Source of the DNA: Ignelater luminosus
Lineage: Eukaryota > Arthropoda > Insecta > Coleoptera > Elateridae
Length of the DNA stretch: 64,000 nucleotides
NCBI GenBank assembly: GCA_011009095.1
Contig: VTPC01090923.1
Location: 1-64,000, forward strand
Direction: 5' to 3'
Under the pieces are notes generated by a model. The model did not search any database. It was not told the DNA's origin and saw only the letters and a program-made list of their open reading frames with translations. This document shows, one piece after another, positions 49,600-59,821 of the stretch. Within the stretch, counting starts at the first letter, position 1. The number at the start of each line of letters is the position of its first letter. The position numbers were made by a program, and so were the translations under genes.

Positions 49600-50210
49600 C
49601 ACCTACGGTGACTCAGTCCGAACTTTGTCTTTTATTAACCTTCTTAAGAGAGCTAAATCGGAACACAGGCCTGAGTTGATTCTTTTTTAATTTTTTTACA
49701 AGAGCTAAATACAAATAGGTGTCTGGCTTCGCCAACCAACAGCTTACCTGCGGTGGCCCAAAATGTCCTTTAATGGAGCGTCCTCCAATGTGCCACCTTT
49801 AATGACCCAGCGTCAGGTTTTGTCTTCTATTAAACTTCTTAAGAGGGATAAATTGGAACGCAGGTTCGGCTATATTCCTTTTTAACCTTTTCTAAAAGAG
49901 CTAAATACAGATAAGTGTCGGGTTTTGCCAACTAATAACTTACCTGCGGTGATCCAAAATGGCTCCAAGTCCTTCAATAGAGCATCTTCCAAAGTGTCAC
50001 CTTTACTGGCCCAATGTCAGGTTTTGCCTTCTATCAACCTTTTTAAGAAAGCTAAATTTGACTCGAATTAGGTTTGATCTTTGTACGAGGCAACTGCGGT
50101 GGCCCAAGATTGGGCTTTGCTTTCAACTGTCCTTGGAAGAGCTAAATACGAACGCTAGTAGGGCTGGACTGTCCAAATATCCACCTGTTTATTTGGCTTC
50201 AACCTCAATT
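49600..50210 (-). repeat. Degenerate tandem repeat field, family A (inverted)
   Basis: Units carrying CTGCGGTGGCCCAAAATG, GTCAGGTTTTG(T/C)CTTCTAT, and CTTCTTAAGAG(A/G)GCTAAAT recur. They are the reverse complement of the family at 2690-4010. A higher-order period of about 195 bp is visible (CTTACCTGCGGTG at about 49745 and 49942). The 95-codon frame at 49959-50246 lies inside the repeats and is not a gene. Confidence 0.7.
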
Positions 50211-51620
50211 AACCTGTTTAAAATTGATGTTTTCATCTCTCAATAAATTTATTTGCTGGATAAATACGATACCATACATTTGCATTATAGCTACTATTTT
50301 CCACATAAAGTTATTGAAAGGTGAAAAGACTTATTTATTATTATAAACTGTTACATAATCATATCTATTAATACTTCACATATTTTAAGTAATTTCTTAA
50401 AATTTAAATTATAACATGACATAACAAACGCCAAAATGCTTTCTCAGATAAAAGTTCTTACTAGGATAATTGCTAGGATATTTTCCAAGACTGTTTTTCT
50501 TAAATGGAATACCCTGTATATTTCGTTATTTTTTTATTCCTCTTCCAATGTTGATTACAACGATGTAGCTCTTTGGAGACGTAGACCAAACAATTTCGAA
50601 GTTATTCGTTATTTCAGTTTCACTTCAAAGTGGACGCCGTGTATATTTCTTGATGCATTAAAGATTAAAAATGCAACAACAACACTTCCTAAACACTCAA
50701 ATTCTATTAATTTTTTACACGAATACATTTTTATCAAGTAGGTCAAAGCTAACCTCATTAGTAATGCAGAAAAGCTGATCTGGCAAGTGGTGCAAACCTC
50801 ACGAATAATTTTAATTGCCCTGAGCTGTTAACGGTATTCCATTACAAAAGTCTTTTTTACGGTGAAAACTTTTAGCCATTTATTAAAAGTTTAGTCAGGA
50901 TTTGTTTTTTATTAATAAATTTTTAAATTGTTTTTAATTTTAGACTTCCGTTAAATGTGTGGTGGATACGTAGCATGTACTGTTAGATGATGGGGAAAAG
51001 TGAAACGTTGAAAGTTGATTATTTATAACGTTCAAATTAATTCGGAAATTTCAGCTGAACTTTCCGCATTAGTGAAGCGAATTGAGAAATAATCTGGTCA
51101 TAAAATTAAATTTTAGAAAATATCTCTGTTAATATCTAAAATTAGAGCTGTATTAGCTTTTAACTGGAAATATTATAATAAATAAAAATGTGCAGTTAAT
51201 TAAAGCTTTTATTGCAACAGTGTGGTTTTATATAAATATAAAGCAAATTTCATTAAATTTAATTGCGGGATAGATTGATCATATTACAATGTTACTATCA
51301 GTTTTGTAGAATTGAAAATTAGTTCATTTACTGGAAACAATCATAGTTAAACACAAAATGTACTTGTACAACTTACTGTTGTAAAAATGCTTGATATAAG
51401 TACTCGTACCTTAAACTTAACGGGGTTTTCATCTTTTGTTTTCCTTTCGTAAAAATGTAAAAGAGAAATCCTATCTAAATCTTACTACTAGCAAGAATTT
51501 TTCATATTTTCCTTGGAATTTGAAGCAAAACGATTTTTTACAAAGATTATACAGGGTGTTTCTGAAATGATGTATGACAATCTCATCTTCGCATAAAAAA
51601 TTAATGAATTTTTTTTGTTA
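50211..51620. other. Non-coding stretch upstream of the neuropeptide gene
   Basis: Frame 50436-50741 (101 codons) has no recognisable domain. A TACAGGGTGTTTCTG terminus lies at 51549, only 75 bp before the first coding exon of the allatotropin gene, and the reverse-oriented GGAATACCCTGTATA lies at about 50507. They look like remnants of Tc1/mariner-type MITEs. Confidence 0.4.
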
Positions 51621-51624
51621 CAGG

Positions 51625-53142
51625 ATGGCCTCAAATAATGTTTTCATATTCAGCATTTTTTTGGTTACGTTGGTCCTCTTGACCACGGTGCATACAAAAA
51701 GAACTAATAGACTACAATTACGTCCTACAAGAGGTTTTCAAGAAATGAGTATAGCAGTTAGTCGAGGCTTTGGAAAGCGTGCAGTCGATATGCACATTAT
51801 GAATAAGTAAGCGCTTTTTATTTTTATTTGCTTTCCTTTTCTTTTATTTCGCCTTTCTTTTGTGTATCAAATAGAATTAATGAACCCACAAACTAGACAT
51901 TTTTATAGGCCCAAATCACCACCAGACATCGAATGGGTTGGCAGACAACAGAGAGGATTTCAAGAAATGGATTTACCAGTTGCTCGTGGTTTCGGTAAAC
52001 GTGCTGCAGATATGCACGTTATTAAAGAGTAAGTAACACAGTTTATTATAATATTGATTGCTAACTTTAGAACTAGAAGCTATTAAACACAGTGAAGGCG
52101 AGAAGGTCTTCCATCATTTTAAAAATTGTTTTTCTTTTATTGTGCTTTGTGCATTCATTATCCCAGATACATAGTTGACCAGCAGCTTGAGCAGACATGT
52201 AATCCCATACCACGGCAGCTCAGCGGTTAGATATTTAATTGTAGGGAGTACACGTTTTGCTGAATATTTTTATAAAAGAAACCTTCTAACGTATTTACTA
52301 TTTTTGGCAATATTATTAATATTAAAAGTTGATTCGCTCCTGAATAGCAACTGCTGCAACTGCTGTTGGTCTAATTCTCTTAATCCACAACCAACCAGTT
52401 TTCGCCTTATACTGGTAGCACATAACTTAGTTAATTCAGTAAAACTAAGACTTCCATCTGCTAGGTTTATTCTTCTTAGGGCAGCATTATCTCGAACTGA
52501 GGTTAGAAATGCCTTCTTTATCAATTTACTAAAGGCACAGTTGAATCGCGAAGTCTTAATTTCGCGTTAAGTATATGGCACCACTGGTAAATGTTTACAT
52601 TAAAAATTCGCTATCGACTTAGCTAAACTTTGACTCCGATAACGAAGTTTAAGCATGCAAATTGCAAATCTCCACTTTAAGTTCTAATTAAATTCAGTGT
52701 TGACACATGCGCAATTTACCTTATTGAAAACTGAGCGAATTAAAACTCAATTTGTATTAATATTCTAAGAGATAGCAATTTCCTGAATTGTAAATAACGA
52801 AAATCGATGCATTGGCACAATTCAGAATTGGATTCTAAATCATGCTGCTTTAGAAGTGGTTGTAAATGGGCCTGAATGCTATACAATCTTTGACTAAAAA
52901 TATTCAATAGATCTACAGATTAAAAGGTATCATGATTTTTTTCTATATCTTCTCATGGTATTATAAACCGATCATCTATCTTATCGTTATCATCTCTTAA
53001 CAATATTACAGAAACTTTATTATGCATACATAATTGATGATGTAATAATTTTTGTTGCAGTTTTCTGCTGGAATGGTTTGCCCTTGAAGCAAAATTGCGA
53101 AATCTTAGGGAACGGAATGGTTTGCCACCTTTGAACGAATAA
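51625..53142 (+). CDS. AT: Allatotropin-type neuropeptide precursor, two paracopies
   Basis: Three coding exons: 51625-51806, 51909-52028 and 53061-53142, each junction in phase 2 with GT-AG sites (donors GTAAGC and GTAAGT; acceptors TTATAG and GTTGCAG). The product is 127 residues. The ATG at 51625 follows directly on an acceptor (TTGTTACAG|G), so 5' UTR exons lie upstream. Residues 1-24 are a signal peptide (SIFLVTLVLLTTVHT). Exon 1 then carries RPTR|GFQEMSIAVSRGF|GKR and exon 2 carries QQR|GFQEMDLPVARGF|GKR. Each gives a 13-residue peptide after cleavage at a single Arg on the N side and at the amidating Gly-Lys-Arg. The frame GF(x8)RGF-amide is that of insect allatotropins, myoactive and juvenile-hormone-related regulatory peptides. 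Both copies are followed by a matching A(V/A)DMH(I/V)(M/I) spacer, so exon 2 arose by duplication. Exon 3 gives a charged C-terminal spacer (EWFALEAKLRNLRERN). AATAAA at 53363 is the likely poly(A) signal. The alternative upstream ATG at 51574 lies in intron sequence. Confidence 0.85.
52270..52567 (-). CDS. Unassigned ORF in intron 2 of the neuropeptide gene
   Basis: A minus-strand frame of about 99 codons, open from just after a TAA at 52570 to a TAA at 52270, has a protein-like composition unlike the F/N/I-rich chance frames elsewhere. It includes LRRINLADGSLSFTELTKLC, then ATSIRRKLVGCGLRELDQQQ and LQQLLF. The 'L..LC...IRR.L......L....L...L' spacing resembles a SOCS box, but the match is weak. 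A possible acceptor (TGTGCCTTTAG, near 52534) would make it a terminal exon. No initiating ATG suits it. It could be a retro-inserted gene fragment or the last exon of a nested antisense gene. The + strand is also open here (52175-52570), which is less gene-like. Confidence 0.3.
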
Positions 53143-53362
53143 TAAATGGAGAATAACACAATTCAGCCATTGTTGTTTGATCTATACATATACCTATACA
53201 TAAAAAAATATTAAAAACAATCTAATTATAATAATGATACAGTGTAAAAGATATAGGTATCTACTTATTCTTATTCTGTAACTACTTAAAAGTTTTAATT
53301 TTGTGATTGTAAATTAATATTTTGAATGTTGTACCCGAGTTTGTTTGGAAAATACAGCAAAA

Positions 53363-53368
53363 AATAAA
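53363..53368 (+). terminator. Poly(A) signal of the neuropeptide gene
   Basis: AATAAA about 220 bp after the stop at 53142, the first canonical hexamer in a suitable 3' UTR position. Confidence 0.5.
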
Positions 53369-53672
53369 ATTATTATCGATCTTTATGTTCATACATGTAT
53401 ACCTACTCCTGTGAGACACCTAATATTTAAAAATGAAAGTATTAAAACCAGATAAGAAGTTTATTTGAAGATCTAGTATATTTAATGCAAAGGTTTTGTA
53501 TTACGCCTCATTATTATGTTATTCTGAAACACTGAAGAAAGCTTTTAGGCGTACTAGTTATTATTAAACTATTATATTGGATATTTTTTAATCAACTTCC
53601 GACAGTTTTTAAAAAGGAAATGTAATAACATTCTAAAATGTTCTTCATTTATAGCACAGGTTTTTTAACTAA

Positions 53673-53995
53673 GAAAATCATAATACTGAGATTTTGCTTT
53701 GGAACGGTAGGTAAGAGATATTATCGTAGTTCTAACGCAACACAATTGTAGTAGTTCGGATATTTGAATTTTAAATATGACATGTAACCTAAAAGATCTG
53801 GTCTAGCTCTAGTTTACAATTAATATTAGATTTTGTACTTCAAATAACCACTTTTTTAAAATTCTAGACATTATCTATTTAATATATTAATTATTAGCTG
53901 TACATGAATTTTTTTCTTAGTACTTTTAAAAAAGTTGTTAAAGAACATAAATTACAAGAATTCATAAAAGTTTACAAATTGTGTACACTGAAATA
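53673..53995 (+). repeat. Direct repeat R, copy A
   Basis: About 323 bp, collinear with 63670-64000 in the same orientation. Shared landmarks are AAAATCATAATACTGAG, TATCGTAGTTCTAACGCAAC, CTAGCTCTAGTTTACAATTA and ACAAGAATTCATAAAAGTTT. Identity looks like 85-90%. The other copy runs off the window end, so the full length is unknown. Confidence 0.85.
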
Positions 53996-54604
53996 ACAAG
54001 TTTAAATAAAATCAAAAAAATTGTAAGTAGGTATCCAATATATTTACATTTATACTATCTATATCTATTATCCCAGTTTGTTCAAATTTATAGGTGAACC
54101 TTCAAGATAACCTAAGTAATAAAACATAAAACTGCAAATTTCGGTAGGTCATGGGAAGTATAAAACGATATTGATTTAATATATGTTAATGTTATTTGCC
54201 CAAAGATGCTTAAAACTATGCTACCTAATTAAAATTGCATCTAGTCAATTGTTAGTTAGAACAAATCGTTTGCGTAATACATAATATGTGCAGTATATGC
54301 ATCATTTTAAAAGTACACATAAGTAATCCCCTTAAACAGATATAATAAGAATTCTTATAAGTAAAGATGGTTTATAATTCTTATGTTACATATACATATG
54401 CTACAAACATAATAAACATTTTTAGATGAAATGGAAACGTGTGTTAAAATGAGAAAATTTTGAAAGTGGTGTTGATGTGATAAATTGTATTCTTAGCAAA
54501 ATGAGAATTTAACTAATACAATAACTCATTTTGGACAAATCTACAAGAAACATTGTAAATATAATAATCTATCACATTAATTCTGTCATTTATATCATTA
54601 CGCT

Positions 54605-54879
54605 TTATGCCTGTGGTTGGTGTAAGCAAACTCTAATTCTAACAATTCTTTCATACATTACAATTTCTGTCCTTAGTAAACTAAAACATTCTGTATAGTC
54701 TGTAGCATTCGTGAGGTTGCAGACCTTCAGTCTCTCTAAACTGCAATCATACTCATACAGTAGTGCAACTTCGTCTGCACTAGTTTTACAAATTTTCAGC
54801 AATGCTGATCTTGCATTCGTAAGAAATAATTTCTGATTCAAATACATATTTAGATTTAAATGTATCATTGTTGTATGAA
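54605..54879 (-). CDS. Probable terminal exon of an unidentified gene
   Basis: A strong acceptor (CACAACTTTTTGCAG) at 54880 precedes 91 codons, entered in phase 1, ending in TAA at 54605. The reading has balanced, gene-like composition: TNARSALLKICKTSADEVAL, LYEYDCSLERLKVCNLTN, then LLRTEIVMYERIVRIRVCL. It looks largely alpha-helical and contains five cysteines. I do not recognise the family. The gene would lie upstream on the minus strand, above 55 kb, where a Tc1-like and a Harbinger element now occupy what would be intron. A candidate first exon at 59496-59379 is listed separately. No canonical AATAAA was seen just downstream. It could also be an alternative 3' exon of the EXD1-like gene. 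Confidence 0.4.
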
Positions 54880-55029
54880 CTGCAAAAAGTTGTGTAAGGT
54901 AAGTATAAAATTCTATTAATGCCAAAGACAATATTGTTTATAAAAATTAAAAAATATGTACAATTACTCATAGGGTAGGTAAGCGTTATTTGTTGCCTAC
55001 ATATGCTATACACAATATTTCAATTTAAT

Positions 55030-55790
55030 ACAGAGATAGTAATAATATGGGACGTGGTAAAGATTTGACAAACGAAGAAATTGCTCAAATAAAAATATTG
55101 ACAGAAACAAATGTGTCCTGGAGAAGTACAGCAAGGCAAATTAAGGACCACATCATGTTGTTCAAAATTATTGTGAACTTGGAGAAAATTATGGAAAAAA
55201 TAGAAAGTTTGATCAAAATAAGAAATTATCGAAACAAGACACAAGCAGGATTCTTCAGAAAATAAGAGGATCTTCAGGAACTGCAGTAGAAATCAAATCA
55301 AACTTACCATTACCAGTAACCGTAAGATGGGTACAACAGGTGCTACAGTCTGACAAAAACCTAATTTATATGAAATTGTTGAAACAACCAACTCTCCATA
55401 GAGGTAGCATATACACTGGGATAGAGAATAGAAAAAAAATAATATTTAGCGACGAAAAGAAATTCAATTTGAAAGGCTCTGATGGATTCTCATTTGCTTG
55501 GCATGATCTTCGCCATGCAGCATTTTTGTCTCATATAAATACAAGCATTGCTTGGATCAGCCATTGTATAAATGCAGACAAGTATACTGAAATTCTAGAG
55601 GATGATTCAGTGCCAATGATTGAGGATATTATGCCAGATGACTGCATTTTCCAGCATGAGAAAGATTGGTTTGCGTCGAAACGACTTGGCCAACAAGGAG
55701 CCCCAATCTAAACCCAATAGCAAATGGCCTGGACAAATATTTCCTTAGAACAGCTGCAACATTTAATAAATTTGATGCCTAATAGACTTT
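55030..55790 (+). mobile_element. Decayed Tc1-like transposon
   Basis: The reading starts MGRGKDLTNEEIAQIKILTE at 55047, the usual N terminus of a Tc1/Tc3-like paired domain, with TVRWVQQ-like linker pieces. IIFSDEKKFNLKGSDGF (about 55440-55490) holds the first catalytic Asp. The third catalytic region reads WPTRSPNLNPIANG near 55700, where the usual 'SPDLNPIEN' has lost both its Asp and its Glu. Frameshifts near 55190 and 55690 and the changed active site show it is dead. Terminal repeats were not resolved. Confidence 0.75.
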
Positions 55791-56431
55791 TTGAAATTAT
55801 TCGTAATAATAGGGGGGAGACAATACTTTTTGTTAGTTTTATGAATTCAATGATAATATGTAGCGGCACTAATAGAATTTTGTTTAGAGTTTTTTAAATT
55901 GTTTCGTCTTCTAGTTTTCTAAAATAAACTTTGAAACTATTTATTGTTTTCTATTTTTAAATATGTGCAAAGCATTTTTTGTTTCACAATAAAAATTGTA
56001 TTATACGACTGAATTCAGATATGTCAAGACCTACTATTATTGCCATTTAAGAAAATTGCATTTTTTGTTATAAATCAAAAACAATTGAACAAAATAAAAC
56101 TCAAATGGGCTTTTCTTTTCATATTTCTATAAAGTTATCGATTGGTAAAGGGAACTTTTATTTACAATGCACATTACATTGGCTCTTAAATAAATGCGTT
56201 TTTCAACAGTTTTATTATCATCATTGACAAATGAACAGACTAGTCTACGGAGAAATAGTTTGACAACAAATCTGATGATAATTAACTTCGCTGTTGACTC
56301 AGAAAGCTAGTGTAATATCTGTTGTAAGAGTGGGACAAAACAAATAAAATAATTTGGTAAACCATGGATACAGTATGAATCCAGAGAAACAAGGTGCAGA
56401 TATTCAAGGAAAGTGAAAGCATTCAGAGAAC
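55791..56431. other. AT-rich non-coding spacer
   Basis: No gene seen between the Tc1-like relic and the Harbinger-related block. Confidence 0.4.
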
Positions 56432-57585
56432 TTCACAGAATTAGAAACAAGATTACTAGTTGATGTAATCATATGACATATAAAGATAGTTGAAAATAAA
56501 AAAACTGGCTGTATTACATGGAAGGAAGAAAATCAGATTTGGGGAAAGATTTCGCAAGAATTTAAAGCTTTTGCTCGAAATGAAATAAGTGCTACTGTTT
56601 TGAGAAATAAATATGATACTATAAAACAAACATTAAAAATCTAAAACTAGAAGCTTCTAAATAAGCCAACGGACAAGCGGATATACTATGAGAATTAGCA
56701 GGTTTTAAGGAAAACTGATGGTATATCTTCAATTAAACATAAACGGTTTACCAGCTAATCCAATATTCAATGGTAAGTATTGCATTAATACACAATAACT
56801 TATATTATTTGTTATTAATATTTGTAGCAGTGCAGTTGTTAAGCCCAATCAGAACAGTAACATCCTTTATATAAATGAATTAGGACCAGCAAAAGCTACT
56901 CATACTATTTTGACAGAGTATGCATTCAATTTAGAACAAACAGTGCTGAACTTCATGCCTCCGATGTACAACTAACACAGATTACCAAAGTATATTTTAA
57001 GCATGAAAAAGTTTTCAATTTGTGATATTAATATATGCTTTTAGGAAAACACTTACTACACAATGGAAGAAATTGGAATCCTAAGATGTTACGAGAGAAA
57101 AAACATAAAGCATTAAGGACTCCATTCATTGCAAAGTCTGCAGTGAATGATATATTGAATGTTAAGCCAGAGTAAATATTAGACTCAAGAACTGAACTAG
57201 TTGAATTGCAAAGATATCTACTTCAGAAAGAGAAAGAAAATCAAGAAAACAGATGGTTAAAGAAGATTAATTTAGAACATTAGAAAGAAAATTAAAACAG
57301 GGACCATGAGAATTAAACATCTGGGAATGCAAAGCATAACCACAACGAACTCCGTTTTGTTACTGAATTCGAGCAGTTTTAAAGAATTTTCAAATTTTGG
57401 CGGCCATTTTGACTATGTTCCCGTAGAGATATCAAAAAACAAAAGCACCTTTTCTTTAGTCTTTGATGAAGAATCCAAATCTGAAATCAAAGTTGCAAAT
57501 CTTAACAAACAATGCGGACAAACAGACCGACTTCTGAAATTCAGTAACAACTTCTATCAGAATTTGTTGAAAATCTAAAAAAAAA
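56432..57585 (+). repeat. Duplicated block, copy 1 (left of gap)
   Basis: 1,154 bp that recurs at 57596-58749 with an exact offset of 1,164 bp and only a handful of substitutions (for example GTTGTTAAG versus GTTGCTAAG; CATGCCTCC versus CATGCTTCC). The block ends in poly-A immediately before ten N. It is best read as two alleles laid end to end by the assembler. Confidence 0.9.
57318..57575 (+). repeat. Dispersed 'GGCGGCCAT' repeat, copy 3
   Basis: CATCTGGGAATGCAAAGCAT through TTCAGTAACAACTTCTATCA, longest version in the window, inserted in the Harbinger-related block. The 90-codon open frame at 57306-57578 is a by-product of the repeat: copies 1 and 2 do not keep it open. Confidence 0.85.
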
Positions 57586-57595
57586 NNNNNNNNNN
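57586..57595. other. Assembly gap (10 N)
   Basis: Ten ambiguous bases follow a poly-A run and separate the two near-identical blocks. Confidence 1.
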
Positions 57596-58749
57596 TTCAC
57601 AGAATTAGAAACAAGATTACTAGTTGATGTAATCATATGACATATAAAGATAGTTGAAAATAAAAAAACTGGCTGTATTACATGGAAGGAAGAAAATCAG
57701 ATTTGGGGAAAGATTTCGCAAGAATTTAAAGCTTTTGCTCGAAATGAAATAAGTGCTACTGTTTTGAGAAATAAATATGATACTATAAAACAAACATTAA
57801 AAATCTAAAACTAGAAGCTTCTAAATAAGCCAACGGACAAGCGGATATACTATGAGAATTAGCAGGTTTTAAGGAAAACTGATGGTATATCTTCAATTAA
57901 ACATAAACGGTTTACCAGCTAATCCAATATTCAATGGTAAGTATTGCATTAATACACAATAACTTATATTATTTGTTATTAATATTTGTAGCAGTGCAGT
58001 TGCTAAGCCCAATCAGAACAGTAACATCCTTTATATAAATGAATTAGAACCAGCAGAAGCTACTGATACTATTTTGACAGAGTATGCATTCAATTTAGAA
58101 CAAACAGTGCTGAACTTCATGCTTCCGATGTACAACTAACACAGATTACCAAAGTATATTTTAAGTATGAAAAAGTTTTCAATTTGTGATATTAATATAT
58201 GCTTTTAGGAAAACACTTACTACACAATGGAAGAAATTGGAATCCTAAGATGTTACGAGAGAAAAAACATAAAGCATTAAGGACTCCATTCATTGCAAAG
58301 TCTGCAGTGAATGATATATTGAATGTTAAGCCAGAGTAAATATTAGACTCAAGAACTGAACTAGTTGAATTGCAAAGATATCTACTTCAGAAAGAGAAAG
58401 AAAATCAAGAAAACAGATGGTTAAAGAAGATTAATTTAGAACATTAGAAAGAAAATTAAAACAGGGACCATGAGAATTAAACATCTGGGAATGCAAAGCA
58501 TAACCACAACGAACTCCGTTTTGTTACTGAATTCGAGCAGTTTTAAAGAATTTTCAAATTTTGGCGGCCATTTTGACTATGTTCCCGTAGAGATATCAAA
58601 AAACAAAAGCACCTTTTCTTTAGTCTTTGATGAAGAATCCAAATCTGAAATCAAAGTTGCAAATCTTAACAAACAATGCGGACAAACAGACCGACTTCTG
58701 AAATTCAGTAACAACTTCTATCAGAATTTGTTGAAAATCTAAAAAAAAA
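57596..58749 (+). repeat. Duplicated block, copy 2 (right of gap)
   Basis: Near-identical to 56432-57585 and continuing on its right side into unique Harbinger transposase sequence, so this copy is joined to the true right flank while copy 1 is joined to the true left flank. Confidence 0.9.
58482..58739 (+). repeat. Dispersed 'GGCGGCCAT' repeat, copy 4
   Basis: Identical by eye to copy 3; it is part of the probable allelic duplication and should not be counted as an independent insertion. Confidence 0.85.
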
Positions 58750-59378
58750 CAAATTAAGTATCCAGTTATTACTAAAACAATTAAAAGGGTAGTACAGAGG
58801 GGAAAAAAGACTGATCAATATCATGCTCATCATTTGGCAATGCATCTTGGTTATTGCAAGCCAAATTATGTAACACTGCAGTTGCTACTGTAATAGCTTG
58901 AGTTAAGGCTAAATTAGTCCGAATGCTAACTGATAACATTGGGAAATGTTGTTTCTATATTCCAAATGTTCTTTCGACTACATTTCCAGTTCCTGTCTGA
59001 GATTCATTTAAAGTTATAGACCATTTAACTGTATTTATCAAAAGGATAAGCATTTATTGGCTGATGGAAAGACAGTTTTGTTATTTATTGATTACATAAA
59101 TTTATAAACAACTTTATAGGGAGGTGCAAAAACCAGCCGTAGCTGTTACTGTATTCTAGACATCAAGCCAAACAAAAAGTTCCCGAACAATCTTTTTTCT
59201 TTTTTTTCAAATAACAGAAGATACAGTCACTTGACAAAAATTTGGAAAAAAATCAATTTTTGCCTGTAACTTAAAACCAAAAGAAGATATGTAAAATTTG
59301 ATTGCACTAATAAATTCAGCAATTGTTGGAAACTTTCTTTAAAGCCTGCCTGCTTTTGGAACAGTTTTTCTCACTTAC

Positions 59379-59496
59379 CTCTAAATTGTATAACGCGTTT
59401 TTAAAGTCACTTTTAGCTAATGCAATGTTAGCTTTAAAATCTAGTGAGTTGATTGAAGAATTCTGAGTTCTCTTACTCCTGATTAGTTAATGACAT
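59379..59496 (-). pseudogene. Candidate first exon, frameshifted
   Basis: On the minus strand, ATG at 59496 opens MSLTNQE, then stops at TAA. The next frame is open without interruption through SKRTQNSSINSLDFKANIAL and AKSDFKNALYNLE to a consensus donor (GAG|GTAAGTGA at 59378). One small indel would join the two. It starts 326 bp downstream of the EXD1-like stop. It might be the 5' exon of the gene whose last exon is at 54879-54605, but the phases (0 here, 1 there) need at least one more exon between. It could be Harbinger sequence or chance. Confidence 0.25.
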
Positions 59497-59748
59497 TGTT
59501 AACTTGACAACACAGTTAAGAACACTGAACTGTTCAATTCATTGTTGTCGTTAAACAACTATATTTTAACAAAATGCTAGTAATGTAGTACCGTTAAACT
59601 ATTTAGTAATATATAGAAATTTAACAAATATGCAGAGTGATACACTTGGCATGTTTTAATATAATTTGTTTAAAAATGTCTTTAAAAAGTCTTATTGTTA
59701 GCAACAATTCAAACTATTAAATAAAAGTCTGTCATGTTCAAAATTTAG

Positions 59749-59754
59749 TTTATT
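59749..59754 (-). terminator. Poly(A) signal of the EXD1-like gene
   Basis: AATAAA on the minus strand, 68 bp after the stop codon at 59822. Confidence 0.6.
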
Positions 59755-59821
59755 AACAATAACTAATTATTAAAAAAATAATTAATTAAATTACACTGAA
59801 ACTAACATATTTACACGATAT

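Larger units (their letters stand above)
56440..59390. mobile_element. PIF/Harbinger-like element remains
   Basis: The + strand of the duplicated block encodes a broken Myb/SANT-like DNA-binding protein of the type carried by PIF/Harbinger elements: FTELETRLLVDVI, then KIVENKKTGCITWKEEN, QIWGKISQEFKAFARNE and VLRNKYDTIKQ. Its C-terminal half reads LRTPFIAKSAVNDILN and ELVELQRYLLQKEKENQE. The minus strand at 59340-58790 gives transposase relics in several frames: EFISAIKFYISSFGFK, FHQPINAYPFDKY, VVERTFGI(stop)KQHFPMLS and ITVATAVLHNLACNNQDALP (the 'VER.FG..K.RF' and 'AVLHN.A' motifs of HARBI1-type nucleases). The two-gene convergent layout is typical. All pieces carry stops, so the element is dead. 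Ends and terminal repeats are not resolved. Confidence 0.7.

Noticed and set aside
49959-50246. 95-codon ORF in the tandem repeat field
   Set aside because: Encoded by degenerate repeat units; no family resemblance.
51574-51624. Upstream ATG for the allatotropin precursor
   Set aside because: It lies before a strong acceptor (TTTTGTTACAG at 51623) and would put a charged leader ahead of the signal peptide; the ATG at 51625 gives a proper signal peptide.
57306-57578. 90-codon ORF repeated identically at 58470-58742
   Set aside because: It lies in the dispersed GGCGGCCAT repeat and its probable allelic copy. Older copies at 18.8 and 30.4 kb do not keep the frame open, so identity reflects assembly duplication, not selection on a protein.
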